Below are positions 47,373-57,797 of a stretch of 64,000 nucleotides of DNA, piece by piece. The first letter of the stretch is position 1; each line of letters starts with the position of its first letter. Source of the DNA: Lantana camara (taxonomy: Eukaryota; Streptophyta; Magnoliopsida; Lamiales; Verbenaceae); contig CM074858.1 of the NCBI GenBank assembly GCA_037501455.1, positions 83,302,501 to 83,366,500 on the forward strand. The letters run 5' to 3'. The translations under genes and the position numbers were made by a program. The notes under the pieces are model-generated. The model searched no databases, had not been told where the DNA came from, and was given only the letters and a program-made list of their open reading frames with translations.

Positions 47373-47640
47373 TTGTTTTCAAGACTATATAGTAAAGAAA
47401 TCAATTTCTTCATAATATATTTCTAAATATATTTCTTTCTTTTTTAATTGTTTTCGATAACTTATAAGTTGTTTTTGTATTTTATTCATGTAGATAATAA
47501 ATTTACATAAAATCGCTTTTTTTTTCCCTGCATATTCTGCTATTGCTTTATAGTATTTACAAGGCTTTCTTTTGTATATTTGTTTGGAACAATATAACCT
47601 TTCTTTGTAGCAATTATATATTTTTATTTGTTATGCCAAT
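47373..47640. other. AT-rich segment without recognised features
   Basis: T-rich sequence continues from the 114-bp repeat into the pararetrovirus-like region. No element ends or ORFs are supported. Confidence 0.5.
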
Positions 47641-47645
47641 ATTAT

Positions 47646-48480
47646 TTATAAGAACAAAATTTTCATTTCTTGTAAATTTTTAATTATTCTTTCTTGAATT
47701 AGAATTAAATCTTTCCTTGTGAAAAATGATAATTTTTTCAACGATTGTAATTTCTTTAGTAACCGTTCATTATATATTTTGCTTTGTATTTTTTCTAAAC
47801 ATCTTGTAAGAAACTTCTTGTATCTTTGATTCATGATTTTAGAATGTTTTATTTTTCGAATCTTGATTTATAGAATTTCAGTAGACATAGGTTTCTGGAA
47901 AATTTTAAATTATTCATGTATAAAAAATATTTGTAAACATAATTTTTTTCTTTTCTTTTAAATCTCCAATTCCTTGTTCTTGGATTGGAACTACATCCTT
48001 CCATTCCAACCATTGCAATTACTTTAGTAGTCATTCTTCTTTGTATATTTTATCTTCTATTACGTCTAAACTTCTTGGTAGAAAGTTTTTATACTTTTGA
48101 TTCATTGTTTTTTTTAAACACACAGACCCCCAATTGGTTAAAGGGATTCGAACCTGGATTATTACCCTGGAGAAAGAACCCTTTTAACCACTTGGACGAA
48201 CCCCTGTTGGCTAATTCATTGTTTTTATAGTTATAATCGTATACGGGCTCTGATACTAGAGTTGATCTCAAAGTGTTTCTTTTAAAAATTTAGTGGGTTT
48301 AGCTATTTGATTAGCTATTTGTTTAAATTCATTTTCGTTTTCTTTTATTTCACTAGTAGATTCACTTTCCCTAATCGTATTAGTAGATGTCTGCATGGGA
48401 GTGTAATTTGCTTTGTTATTTTTTAAAGTTGGTGGTAAAAGTGAGAAACGTGCACTTGTACTTTTTATAAGTCTAGACAT
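47646..48480 (-). pseudogene. Endogenous pararetrovirus remnant downstream of the movement-protein part
   Basis: Short minus-strand ORFs lie in order: a 70-codon piece (48480-48268, starting MSRLIKSTSARF), an element like a primer site (minus GTATCAGAGCCCG, 48248-48260), and two Lys-rich, coiled-coil-like pieces (48034-47849 and 47834-47646). The last two derive from a diverged tandem duplication of about 240 bp, shown by shared CTTCTTG...TTTGATTCAT landmarks near 47815 and 48075. The region is interrupted by a SINE. Stops and frameshifts make it non-coding. The viral origin rests on contiguity with the movement-protein-like part. Confidence 0.4.
48113..48213 (-). mobile_element. tRNA-derived SINE
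   Basis: The minus strand has box A-like TCCAAGTGGTTAA (48196-48184) and a perfect box B GGTTCGAATCC (48154-48144), as in RNA polymerase III tRNA promoters, and ends in a short A-run. A 13-bp TSD, ATTCATTGTTTTT, flanks it (48100-48112 and 48214-48226), as expected for target-primed insertion. It is about 100 bp long. It does not fold as a full tRNA by eye, so a retroposed copy is preferred over a tRNA gene. Confidence 0.75.
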
Positions 48481-48499
48481 GTTTTTTTTTGAAAAATAG

Positions 48500-49234
48500 T
48501 TGTACCAATATGTTATATAATAGGTGTTTTGGGTATGTATTTTATATGAGATTCTTCTCTAAAAAGATATTCCATATATATTCTATCGGTATATGCTATG
48601 ATGACCTTTTGTTAATACATAGCCAATTGAGTATGTTATTGAGAAAGTGTAGTCATTTCCTTCCATTAAATTATGTCTTTCAAATTTATATGCAATATTT
48701 AATGATTTATCTAATTTTTCTATTTCTAAGGGTCTAGTGTAGTGTAATGCTATATCAAAAAGTAGTTTTGTCTATGCAAGATTTTCTTTAGTTATTCTAA
48801 TTAATTTATCTTTTATATCCATAATTCTGTTGTCATATATTGTAATTTTTATAGGTGAGTTTATTCCTTCGGCAATGTACTTTCAATTAATATTTATATA
48901 GTTGAAATATGTTTGTATCCTATTTCACTTGGTTTATATCCCACTTTGTTTATTTTTCTTATTATATCTACTTTGTTTATCAATGAAATAGCTTATGTAC
49001 CTTTCGCAATAGAAATTTCGATATGTGTTACATGTTAATTTCCATGAAGTATAATATTTTTTCTACTCCATTTTGTTCTTAGATATATTTTTATATTTTA
49101 CCCATTTGTTATATTTAGTTCTTTTCTTCTAACATTGTTTAATTTCTTATTTCTAAGAATATATCTTGAGAAAAATATCTATATTCTTCAAATGTTTCAA
49201 ATTGTTTTACCTGATCTATTAAGTTGGTCTCCAT
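48500..49234 (-). pseudogene. Endogenous caulimovirid movement-protein-like pseudogene
   Basis: Starting near ATG 49234, the minus strand shows pieces of a protein of the 30K movement-protein superfamily found in Caulimoviridae (plant pararetroviruses). Recognisable traces are a YDNRI segment after a beta-rich stretch and a downstream FSITYSIGY segment. Several frameshifts and stops break it throughout, including one TAG between the two traces and a stop soon after the second. It has no LTRs, consistent with an endogenous pararetrovirus integrated by host repair. The genus is not assigned. It is an old, non-functional fossil. Confidence 0.6.
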
Positions 49235-49586
49235 TTATGTATTCTAAACTATTACTCTAAATATATTGTAAAAATGTAAATGATAAATTTAAAATAAGGT
49301 TCATAGTTTTACCCGTTAGCGTATTCAATCTACGATTTTCAAGAACTCCATGTTACCTGTTCCTCTTACTTTCAAGAACTCTAGTGTGTAGATGTAAGTA
49401 TGAATAGATTTGGGTGAGTTGTTTGGTGTTTGTTGAGGTAACCTACAATTTGATATTCGGGTTAAGAAACAAATAGAAGACAAAAGGTTTAACCTCTTTT
49501 AAAAACTTAGAGGGTTTGATTAAAACAATTTGTTTCTATTCTAATCTTCCTTACAAAAAGAATATTGAGCCTTTATATAGATTCTC
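49235..49586. other. Non-coding segment between the viral remnant and LTR G2
   Basis: Probably viral intergenic DNA or host flank. A plus-strand TTTATATAG (about 49572) could be a TATA box. Nothing else is supported. Confidence 0.35.
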
Positions 49587-51064
49587 TGTTAGGAATAGTG
49601 TCCTTAAAGCCGATCCTATAATCTGCTTAGTGCTTTTCCACTTGTAAATCACAGACAATCTTTGAATAATAAATGAACTGATTTGATCATAAAGCAACAC
49701 TTTTTTATATGATCTTGTTTGATTGTATGTTTACTTTAACTGCGCATATATAAGAACTCCTCTAATCTAATTGACTTATAGGACTCTATCACTTAGGTGA
49801 AGTGGTTCATGAAACGAGCCCCAAATCACATAGGTCATGATTAGAAATCACTCCAAGCTGATGAGTCCAATAGACAGTGGGAGTGTTGATATGACTCGCT
49901 TGAGACTTGCTCGTGTGATCGAGCCCTTAAGAAGGACCACCTTATTTCATGGGGTGCAAAATGTATGGCTGATACATGCGTGATACATAGGGTTGCTCCT
50001 TTGTTCTAAATGAGTACACTGAGATGTCCCGTGTGAGAAGAATCCTAAATAGGAAAGATTAGGAAATATCTCACGAGTAATTGATGTGATTCATTGGTCC
50101 TTAGACTTGAGATTCGATCGATGCTTTGTGTGAGCTAACTCTGCAGTCTTAGGTATAAGCCTAAAAGGATGTCGCTCGAGACAGGTGAATCAAGACTTAT
50201 ATTGGGGTTGCACAAGTGGCACATGGAAGCATATGAGAATCAATAAAGGAACTACACTTGCATAAGTAAGTTGATCTCTTCCATCTAGGGGACCTTGGTC
50301 ATTTATATTCCATCTAGGAGACCTTGGTCATGGCAGTAGATCGAGATCAAGATCAAGAAATGAGTTTCTTGGATCTAGATCAAAATGGATATGAAATGAA
50401 ATTAACTTTAAGGTCAGGATTATGAAGGTTCTAATTATTCCCTTGCCCTAGATCTTGATTGAGAGGTAAGTTGTAGGAGGACCTTATTTCACACATGTCA
50501 ATGACTTAAAGATTCTTTCGAGTTGATACATTCTTATTTAGCTGGCGCTCACACACCTGTTGCTAGACTATGAGCATGTGATCTGTGGACTGATTAATTA
50601 ATAGTGGTATTAATTAATCAGTGTCACTACTAATTGAATAAAGAATCTAGAGGGTCACACACAAATGCCCGGTCACGAGGGTGAAGGCTTGAATCGATTA
50701 AACGAGTTGGTCGGACCAACCAACGAGTTGGAATGGGCCACACTTGCACAAGACAAGTGTGGGGCACGTGTCTCGAGATGACACGTGTCACCTTTTGGTG
50801 ATGGTTAAATAATTAAAGTTGTTTAATTATTTGATGGGTTTTTATTTAATTACGAATTAATTAAAACCTAAATTTGGAAGTTTAAGTTTATTAAATAATT
50901 AATTATGAATAAAAAAAATATCATATGAATAAATTATTTATTATGAATAAGTAAAATATCTAAAGGATTTAGATATTATTTCTTGCAAGGTAGGTTGGTC
51001 AAAAGGAAACTTTTGATCAAAGTGGAAAACCTTTCTTAGTTGACAAGAAATCCTATGCTTAGAA
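49587..51064 (+). mobile_element. Copia LTR G2 (partial), same family as G1 and H
   Basis: It starts TGTTAGGAATAGTG and follows the family LTR in order: GTTCATGAAACGAGCCC, GATGAGTCC...GACAGTGGGAGTG, CTGTTGCTAGACTATG, and two CACGTG boxes near 50760-50790. It is clearly more diverged from G1 than H is. It is cut at 51065 by element I after 1478 bp. The rest would lie right of the window. Confidence 0.82.
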
Positions 51065-53715
51065 TGTAACGCCCCGAATTTCATTAATTACATTCTTATG
51101 TTTATTATAATTTTATAAATTATATTTTATCATATTTCATGCAATTTCATAAATTCATATTAAATTTATAATTGATTTCATAGCTTGAAAACATTTATTG
51201 TATGAAATAATTATCGAGAGTGCTCCAATTACGAACGTGTCCCTACTTATTCATTTCTTTAAATTAAGGGACTAAATTGCATAGTTTTCTCATGGATTTA
51301 ATTGTTCAGTTACCAAACAAAGCTTACTTGATTGCATGACTTAAACACTTGAGGGACTAAGTTACAAATTGAGCATTTCACATATTTCAAAACTTGATGA
51401 ATCACGGTATAACCATCTCCAAGCTTCCTTGTCCATTTTTTCATCCAAAAATCATCGTCATCTTGTTCCCTTTCTCACCGAACCATGAGCTAAGAAGGAA
51501 GAAGAGATTTCATCCATAATCATCCAGACTTTCAAGAAATCTTTCAAGTTTTGGGAGCTTGATCATCATCTTCTCCCTTCTTCATTTCTTTAACTTCAAA
51601 GGTGGGTATATACATGAGTTCATGATTTTTGATCAATTAGGTGATAGCTAGGGTTTGAGAATTTATGGAATATATGGATTATTGGTTGTGTGCTACTTGA
51701 ATTTATGATTATATCATGAATTGAAGTATGAATTCTTGAAGAACATGAACTTATATGATGGTTGGGTGTGTGAGCTTGAAAGTGGAAAATTCTTGATGTT
51801 CTTGAGTGGTTTAAGTATTTATATGGAGTGTTATTGTATCTTAATCATGTATACATGCTTATTCCCAGAATTTATGCATTCTAATATGAATTTGATGAAG
51901 TTTTGAGGTGGTTGAGTTTGTCCCGAGAGCCTCCCCTGTTTTGCTCTGTTTCTGCACTTGCAAAGGATCGGGAACGGCCCTACCCGTCCCCAGTTCATTC
52001 TGGGAATGGTCGTTCCCACTCCTTTGAATTCCAAGACGGCGCGCATGGGAACGGCCGTTCCCATTTTGACCTGCAAGCCGGAAGGGCCGTTCCCCGCATA
52101 AGTCGCCTTTTTAAAAATAAAAGCGCAGGGGCGTTTCTTGGGACCATGGGAACGGCCCTTCCCAGTTTACACTGAGGGCTTGAACGACCGTTCCCACCTC
52201 GCTGACAGAACAAAACATTCTGTATAAAATTGGGATTTTGGGGTTCTTACCCAATTACTTCTTTGACCTCAAATTGATATTATATGATTGATTACATGCT
52301 AAAACAAGATGTTTTCATGCCACATTGTATATTGCACATCGTTTCGGTGCATTTTCGCCGTTCGTCATATTTGGTCCATTTAGAGTCAAGTCTCACGTGT
52401 ACACGTCTATCTTGCACAGACCAGCTTCACCAGGACGAGGAGCAAGCCCCGTAGTCCGTATCCTACTTGTCTTTTATCGATAAAGGTGAGGTTTGTTTGT
52501 TAGTTAAACAGAACCCGTATAACCATTATGGGGATTTCAATCCAAAAGGTATATATATACTTATTTATAAGGATTTCTAAATTTATACACAATTGCAAAC
52601 AAGCCATGTTCATGAAAGCAAGTCATGTATCGTGATTGATTGATTGATCGTGTTTTGGCGAGTAAAGCATATTACGTTGGGCCCGAGGATAGTGATTTGA
52701 GCCAACCGGGAAAGCATGGGCTGACGGGTAACTCGAATGCTATCCTCACCACATTGGGATGACCCCTGAATCCAATGGGAGATTAGTGGAGGAAGGAGTT
52801 CCAGGCTTAGGGATTCATGTACCCTCTGCTCAATGAGATTGGATGGTGGGGCCTTGCAATCCCACCATCACCGGAGGAAGAAGGAGACTGGGGACGGGTC
52901 CGGCACCACGGATTCTCCTCGGGTTATTGTCATATTGCACTTATTGATTGTCTTACCTGAATACACAAGCACGATTGCATGATAGTTGAATTGCATGATC
53001 ACCTATTGAATAATAAAGCAAGCATGTATTGTACACAGTTGGAGTAAGGTTGGAGATCGCCCCCACTCGCCGGGCTACGTATTGCATGTATTGAACGCAC
53101 GAAATTGATCAAAGTATTTGAGATTGATAGTTGTAATCTCGGGCGAGTTCTATGTTACTTTGAACTTATATTACTTTTACTTATAAAACCTTACCCGAGG
53201 TTATAACTTGCATGTTAATTGTGCTAATATATATTTATGCCCCTCACTCAGTCTTCCATGGACTGACGCCCCAGCTTTCAGGTTGTCGCGGTCGTGTGCT
53301 AGGCGGGAGTCAGAGTCATGTCTTGTCGTCCAGCTGAGTCTATCACTTCATGCCCTTTCATGTTATTGATCTTGATATTTCGGAGTTAGCATGCTATGGT
53401 TATTGTTAGTATTCGGAGACTTTTATCTGTATAATATATAGGAGATGACAATGTATTGATTCATGATGGTATCTATTAGTATCTATGCTTTTGATATAAA
53501 TATGGTACCTATATATATTATTGACATATTGCTTCCGCCTTTACATTTTATGTCTTGGTTTAGTATTACTTTGGGGTATAGTCTCGCCTAGCTAGCTTGT
53601 TTCTTTTACTTGTCACCCGTTCGCTATATGTTAGTTCATGTACGGATTGTCCATTTCGTATGTGGATCGACCTATAGTGCGGGGGTGTGGCGTCTCTACG
53701 TATAGGGGTGCTACA
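51065..53715 (+). repeat. 5' LTR of element I
   Basis: It starts TGTAACGCCCCGAATTTC and ends GGGGTGCTACA. It has six palindrome units, an intron-like segment 52486-53281 (AAAG|GTGAGG to CTTTCAG) and a hairpin at 53248-53266. Confidence 0.92.
51970..52195. repeat. Palindrome cassette of LTR I (six units)
   Basis: Units lie at 51970, 52002, 52047 (perfect GGGAACGGCCGTTCCC), 52079, 52148 and 52180, with the same order and spacing as in A and D. Confidence 0.87.
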
Positions 53716-53722
53716 TCTTAAG

Positions 53723-53735
53723 TGGTATCAGAGCC
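53723..53735 (+). other. Primer-binding site of I (tRNA-iMet)
   Basis: TGGTATCAGAGCC lies seven bases after the LTR. It is intact, unlike the site of element A. Confidence 0.92.
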
Positions 53736-55663
53736 CGGTTGCAAAACCAAAGTTCTAGTGTCGTGTCGTGTCAAGTCTAGGTCGAACGGCATAGGATTAA
53801 TTGATAATTTGAGAGTCTTGCATACTATTTGAATCTATTTGAATATCTTGAATTAGTTAAATTACTTGATAACTTGTTCCTTGCATTGATTTCTGCTATT
53901 AATTGCTAGTTAGTTGATCTTGAATTGTTCGAAATTATGTGCTCAACGTGTTTTATTTTAAGCATTGATAAAGTACATGTTGCATTTTATATTAAAATTG
54001 TGTTGGTGGCATTGATTAAGTGACAATTGTGTGACATGAGCACGCCTCACCCACATGCATCCATTCTCAAAGTAAATTGTGAGTTACAGGTTATGGTAAT
54101 GATACCCAGCCATGGCCAACTTGTATGACAACCTCAGCATACTACAAGTACTACTTCTTTAGTTGGAAGGGTTAGGAAGTGAACCGGGGAATTCATACGT
54201 GGATTTGAGAGTCGTCAACTTCTTCTATCAAGTTATGATTCCAAAGAATGAAATCCGGAGTGAAAGAATCAACTGTGGAAATTTATATTCCATTCGAGAG
54301 CTAGATGAAGGAAGAATTGAGGGAACTAATTATTCAAGATTCGGAAGTGTGACCAAGTAGGGAACTCAGTTATTGAGAAGTAAAATTCAAGCAAGAAAAG
54401 AAAACAATTCCAATAATTCAAATCGAGCTGGTAGAGTTGGATGGTTCATTCATGGGAAGTTAGGATGCTAGAGATTCTATAACCGGGTGGATTGAGTTCA
54501 TCCTCCAGATTCAAGTTGAATGGTCGTATTGAAAGAACGAAGCGGAAGATATGGAGTAACCAATGGAAATGGTAAAGAATGATAAAGAATTTTAAAGAGA
54601 AATTATACGCTCAAGGGTAGGCAAGTAAGAAAACAAGTCCTATAACCGATTCAATTCGTAAGGATTAGATTTAAAGGATTTTAGTCACGGTGGCAACTTG
54701 CTGAATCGGGGCAATAATTGGAGGTTAATTCTTCAAAGGAAGTTGGAAGCTAACTCCATGAGTGGAGCAGAAATTGAATTCAAGAGTTCTAGTTGGGAAT
54801 TATACAATTACACGAGTTAACGCAAGAAATTTTGATCAATAAGGTAAGTATGGAAAGGCAACAAAGTTTAACTTTCGTGGAAATGAAGCAAAGGAAAATA
54901 TGGAATACGGTATGGCTTGGGATTTCGATCAAGGTAGAAATAAAGAAAGTTGAGTGCCACGGTGGGAATAAGTTGGGGAAAAGATAATTATGTTAAAGGT
55001 TTTATCCAGTTGGGACATTTTCTAGATCTAAGCTGAATTGTCGTGTTGTGGATTACATTAAGGGACACGAAGCAATAAATGGGAAGAAAAAATAATAATA
55101 ATAATAAAGAAAGGCAAAGACTTGATGGGTGGATTTCGGGTAATCAAGTATAAACAATCAGAAGGGGAGTTCATTTAACTATTCGAACTCCTAAAGAGTC
55201 GATCCGGAAGTTTTGATCAAAGTGGCAACTATAAAGAAGATGCGAGTAACAATTGGAAAGTGATTATTAAAGAATATGCAAGATATTAATTCCACGAGTA
55301 TAGGAGGCTTCGGGTTCAAGAAATTATAATTTCGAGCCGTGAGAATGTCCAAGTTGATGCTAGATAATTCGGAAATTAGAAGACCGTGGAAAAATCATGA
55401 AAAGATTAACGGTTCGGGACAAGCTTGTAATTGAATAAACAAGGAATTACGTGTCAGGATAAAGCTTTCCATTACTACGGTGACAGGTTCAATGCATCCA
55501 TAAGCACGTGCATCATACGCTACTTTAAATTTTAAATTTCTTTATTATATGTGTTTTTCCAATTGAGCTTAATTGTTCCAATATGTGAATTTTATTATTT
55601 CCAAGTGTGTTACCTGCATTGGCATATTAATTCCACATGCATATCTAGTGTCTTGATTACAGG
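53736..55663 (+). other. Long non-coding leader of element I
   Basis: About 1.9 kb between the PBS and gag has no substantial ORF. It is purine-rich, with repeated words such as TTTTGATCAA and GGAAATTA. The corresponding leader of A is only about 0.2 kb, so this is extra sequence, possibly rearranged internal DNA. Its origin is not recognised. Confidence 0.5.
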
Positions 55664-56455
55664 ATGTCTCAAGGTCGCCCTCATCATGAACGAGTGCCTA
55701 GGGTTTCCCCACATTTACCCCCTTCGGTTCAGCCTCAGGAGTTTTTCGATTCCTTGGTTAGTTTGGTGGATCAGAAAATAAGAGAGTATATTTCCTCGGT
55801 GCCATTAGCTCCATCATCACAGCCAGGCCAAATTTCAATAGCGTTTAAGGAAATTCAGAACCAACAAACCTCCAAGTTCTTTGAAGGAAATAATGTTCCA
55901 GCCGAGTCACAACTTAAGAAAATCAAAAGAGTGTGGGAGTTGGTTCCGGGTGACTTCCAAAAGAAAGTTCGAGACACCACCTCGTTGGAGGCAAGAAGGT
56001 CTAATCCTCAAACCGAGCAAGCTTCAGGTTCAAAAGCGGGACAGACTTCCAACAAAGGAAAGCGACCTATCTTTTATCACACCTCGGTACTTCAAGAAAG
56101 ATCTCGAAAGAAAAAGAAACAATTACTTGGATCGAGTTTGGGAGCTTCACGTACTCCAGCTCAAACAACATCTTCCGGGAAACTTCTTTGTAATTATTGT
56201 GGACGTGATAACCACACTTATGAGGGTTGTAGAAGATGGTTGGGATTATGTCTCTATTGTGGGAGCGATGAGCATCAAATAGATGCATGCTCAAAGCGGC
56301 GAGAGAAGTCTATCAGAGATGAAAGACTGCTTGTTCGGGCCCGGGAATGTGTTCGAGAGAGAGGGGGGGTGCAAAATGCAAATGTGAATCCGGTCAGGGA
56401 AGAAGAAGGTACCAATTATATGCATAATACAACCAACGGTGAATGGTACATTTAA
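55664..56455 (+). CDS. gag: Shortened Gag of element I (263 aa) with two zinc knuckles
   Basis: An uninterrupted ORF from ATG 55664 to the stop at 56453. The N-terminus (EFFDSLVSLVDQKIREY, SKFFEGNNVPAESQLKKIKR) matches the start of the A capsid. At about residue 103 it jumps to the region before the nucleocapsid (QASGSKAGQTSNKGKRP), so roughly 135 residues of the capsid core are missing in frame. Two CCHC knuckles are intact: C176-C179-H184-C189 and C196-C199-H204-C209. The product could bind RNA but is unlikely to assemble a particle alone. An open frame in an element without pol suggests recent origin or retained use in trans. Confidence 0.8.
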   Translation: MSQGRPHHERVPRVSPHLPPSVQPQEFFDSLVSLVDQKIREYISSVPLAPSSQPGQISIAFKEIQNQQTSKFFEGNNVPAESQLKKIKRVWELVPGDFQKKVRDTTSLEARRSNPQTEQASGSKAGQTSNKGKRPIFYHTSVLQERSRKKKKQLLGSSLGASRTPAQTTSSGKLLCNYCGRDNHTYEGCRRWLGLCLYCGSDEHQIDACSKRREKSIRDERLLVRARECVRERGGVQNANVNPVREEEGTNYMHNTTNGEWYI

Positions 56456-56666
56456 CCATGCATATCACGTGCATCACTGATCTTATTATTATTTTATTTA
56501 ATTTCTTGTCCGTTACAAACTAGTTAATTATGAATGGTAGTTATGTGATTAAAACGGTTTTACTTGTCTATATGATATTTATGTAATTAATGTGGTTCTA
56601 CTTGGTTATGTGGCTTTTATGAAATTTTGTTTACAATCTGCGCCTTGAATTACCTTCGTGCATGTT

Positions 56667-56796
56667 GAGAGACGGGGTTCTCTCCTTTCTTGTGGAGAGA
56701 TGGGGTTCTCTCATTTCTTGCTGAGAAACGGGGTTTTCTCATTTCTTATTAAAAGACGGGGTTCTTTCATTCCTTGTGTAAGAGACGGGGTTCTCT
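56667..56796 (+). repeat. Five tandem 28-bp hairpin repeats in element I
   Basis: Units start at 56667, 56695, 56723, 56751 and 56780. Each has purine arm, loop CGGGG (TGGGG in unit 2) and pyrimidine arm, for example GAGAGA-CGGGG-TTCTCTC. Units 3, 4 and 5 differ from unit 1 at different arm positions, and in each the opposite arm carries the matching change. The block lies between gag and the PPT, in the 3' untranslated part. Confidence 0.85.
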
Positions 56797-56829
56797 TATG
56801 GTTTGTACATCGTTTTGAAACTTGACAAT

Positions 56830-56872
56830 GGACCTGGGGACTAGGTCCTTTTGGGGGGGGGGGGGGGGGGGG
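56830..56872 (+). other. Pre-PPT stem-loop and poly(G) tract of element I
   Basis: The arms GGACCTGG/CTAGGTCC (56830-56848, one G-T pair) around GGA are followed by TTTT and a run of 20 G (56853-56872), then AGAAT before the LTR. The equivalent in A is a stem-loop at 25940-25960 and AAGGGGGG. The long G-run may be an expanded PPT, and its length may be affected by sequencing error. Confidence 0.72.
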
Positions 56873-56877
56873 AGAAT

Positions 56878-57797
56878 TGTAACGCCCCGAATTTCATTAA
56901 TTACATTCTTATGTTTATTATAATTTTATAAAATATATTTTATCATATTTCATGCAATTTCATGAATTCATATTAAATTTATAATTTATTTCATAGCTTG
57001 AAAACATTTATTGCATGAAATAATTATCGAGAGTGCTTCAATTACGAACGTGTCCCTACTTATACATTTCTTTAAATTAAGGGACTAAATTGCATAGTTT
57101 TCTCATGGATTTAATTGTTCAGTTACCAAACAAAGCTTACTTGATTGCATGACTTAAACACTTGAGGGACTAAGTTACAAATTAAGCATTTCACATATTT
57201 CAAAACTTGATGAATCACGGTATAACCATCTCCAAGCTTCTTTGTCCATTTTTTCATCCAAAAATCATCGTCATCTTGTTCCCTTTCTCACCAAACCATA
57301 AGCTAAGAAGGAAGAAGAGATTTCATCCATAATCATCCAGATTTTCAAGAAATATTTCAAGTTTTGGGACCTTGATCATCATCTTCTCCCTTCTTCATTT
57401 CTTTAACTTCAAAGGTGGGTATATGCATGAGTTCATGATTTTTGTTCAATTAGGTGATAGCTAGGGTTTGAGAATTTATGGAATATATGGATTATTGGTT
57501 GTGTGCTACTTGAATTTATGATTATATCATGAATTGAAGTATGAATTCTTGAAGAACATGAACTTATATGATGGTTGGGTGTGTGAGCTTGAAAGTGAAA
57601 AATTCTTGATGTTCTTGAGTGGTTTAAGTATTTATATAGAGTGTTATTGTATCTTAATCATGTATACATGCTTATTCCCAGAATTCATGCATTCTAATAT
57701 GAATTTGATGAAGTTTTGAGGTGGTTGAGTTTGTCCCGAGAGCCTCCCCTATTCTGCTCTGTTTCTGCACTTGCAGATGATCGGGAACGGCCCTTCC
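56878..57797 (+). repeat. 3' LTR of element I, truncated by J
   Basis: The first 920 bp match 51065-51985 closely. It breaks inside the first palindrome unit (GGGAACGGCCCTTCC) where J begins. Confidence 0.88.

Larger units (their letters stand above)
51065..57797 (+). mobile_element. Element I: gag-only, pol-less chromovirus relative of A, cut by J
   Basis: The 5' LTR (51065-53715), perfect PBS, long leader, an intact but shortened gag ORF, tandem hairpins, poly(G)-type PPT and the first 920 bp of the 3' LTR (56878-57797) are in order. The interior is only 3.2 kb and contains no pol. Both LTRs are very similar over the shared part, so it transposed relatively recently despite lacking pol. 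It must have depended on a related autonomous element. Confidence 0.88.

Noticed and set aside
48113..48213. A functional tRNA gene
   Set aside because: Box A and box B are present, but no convincing acceptor and anticodon stems are seen, and a 13-bp TSD with an A-tail points to a SINE.
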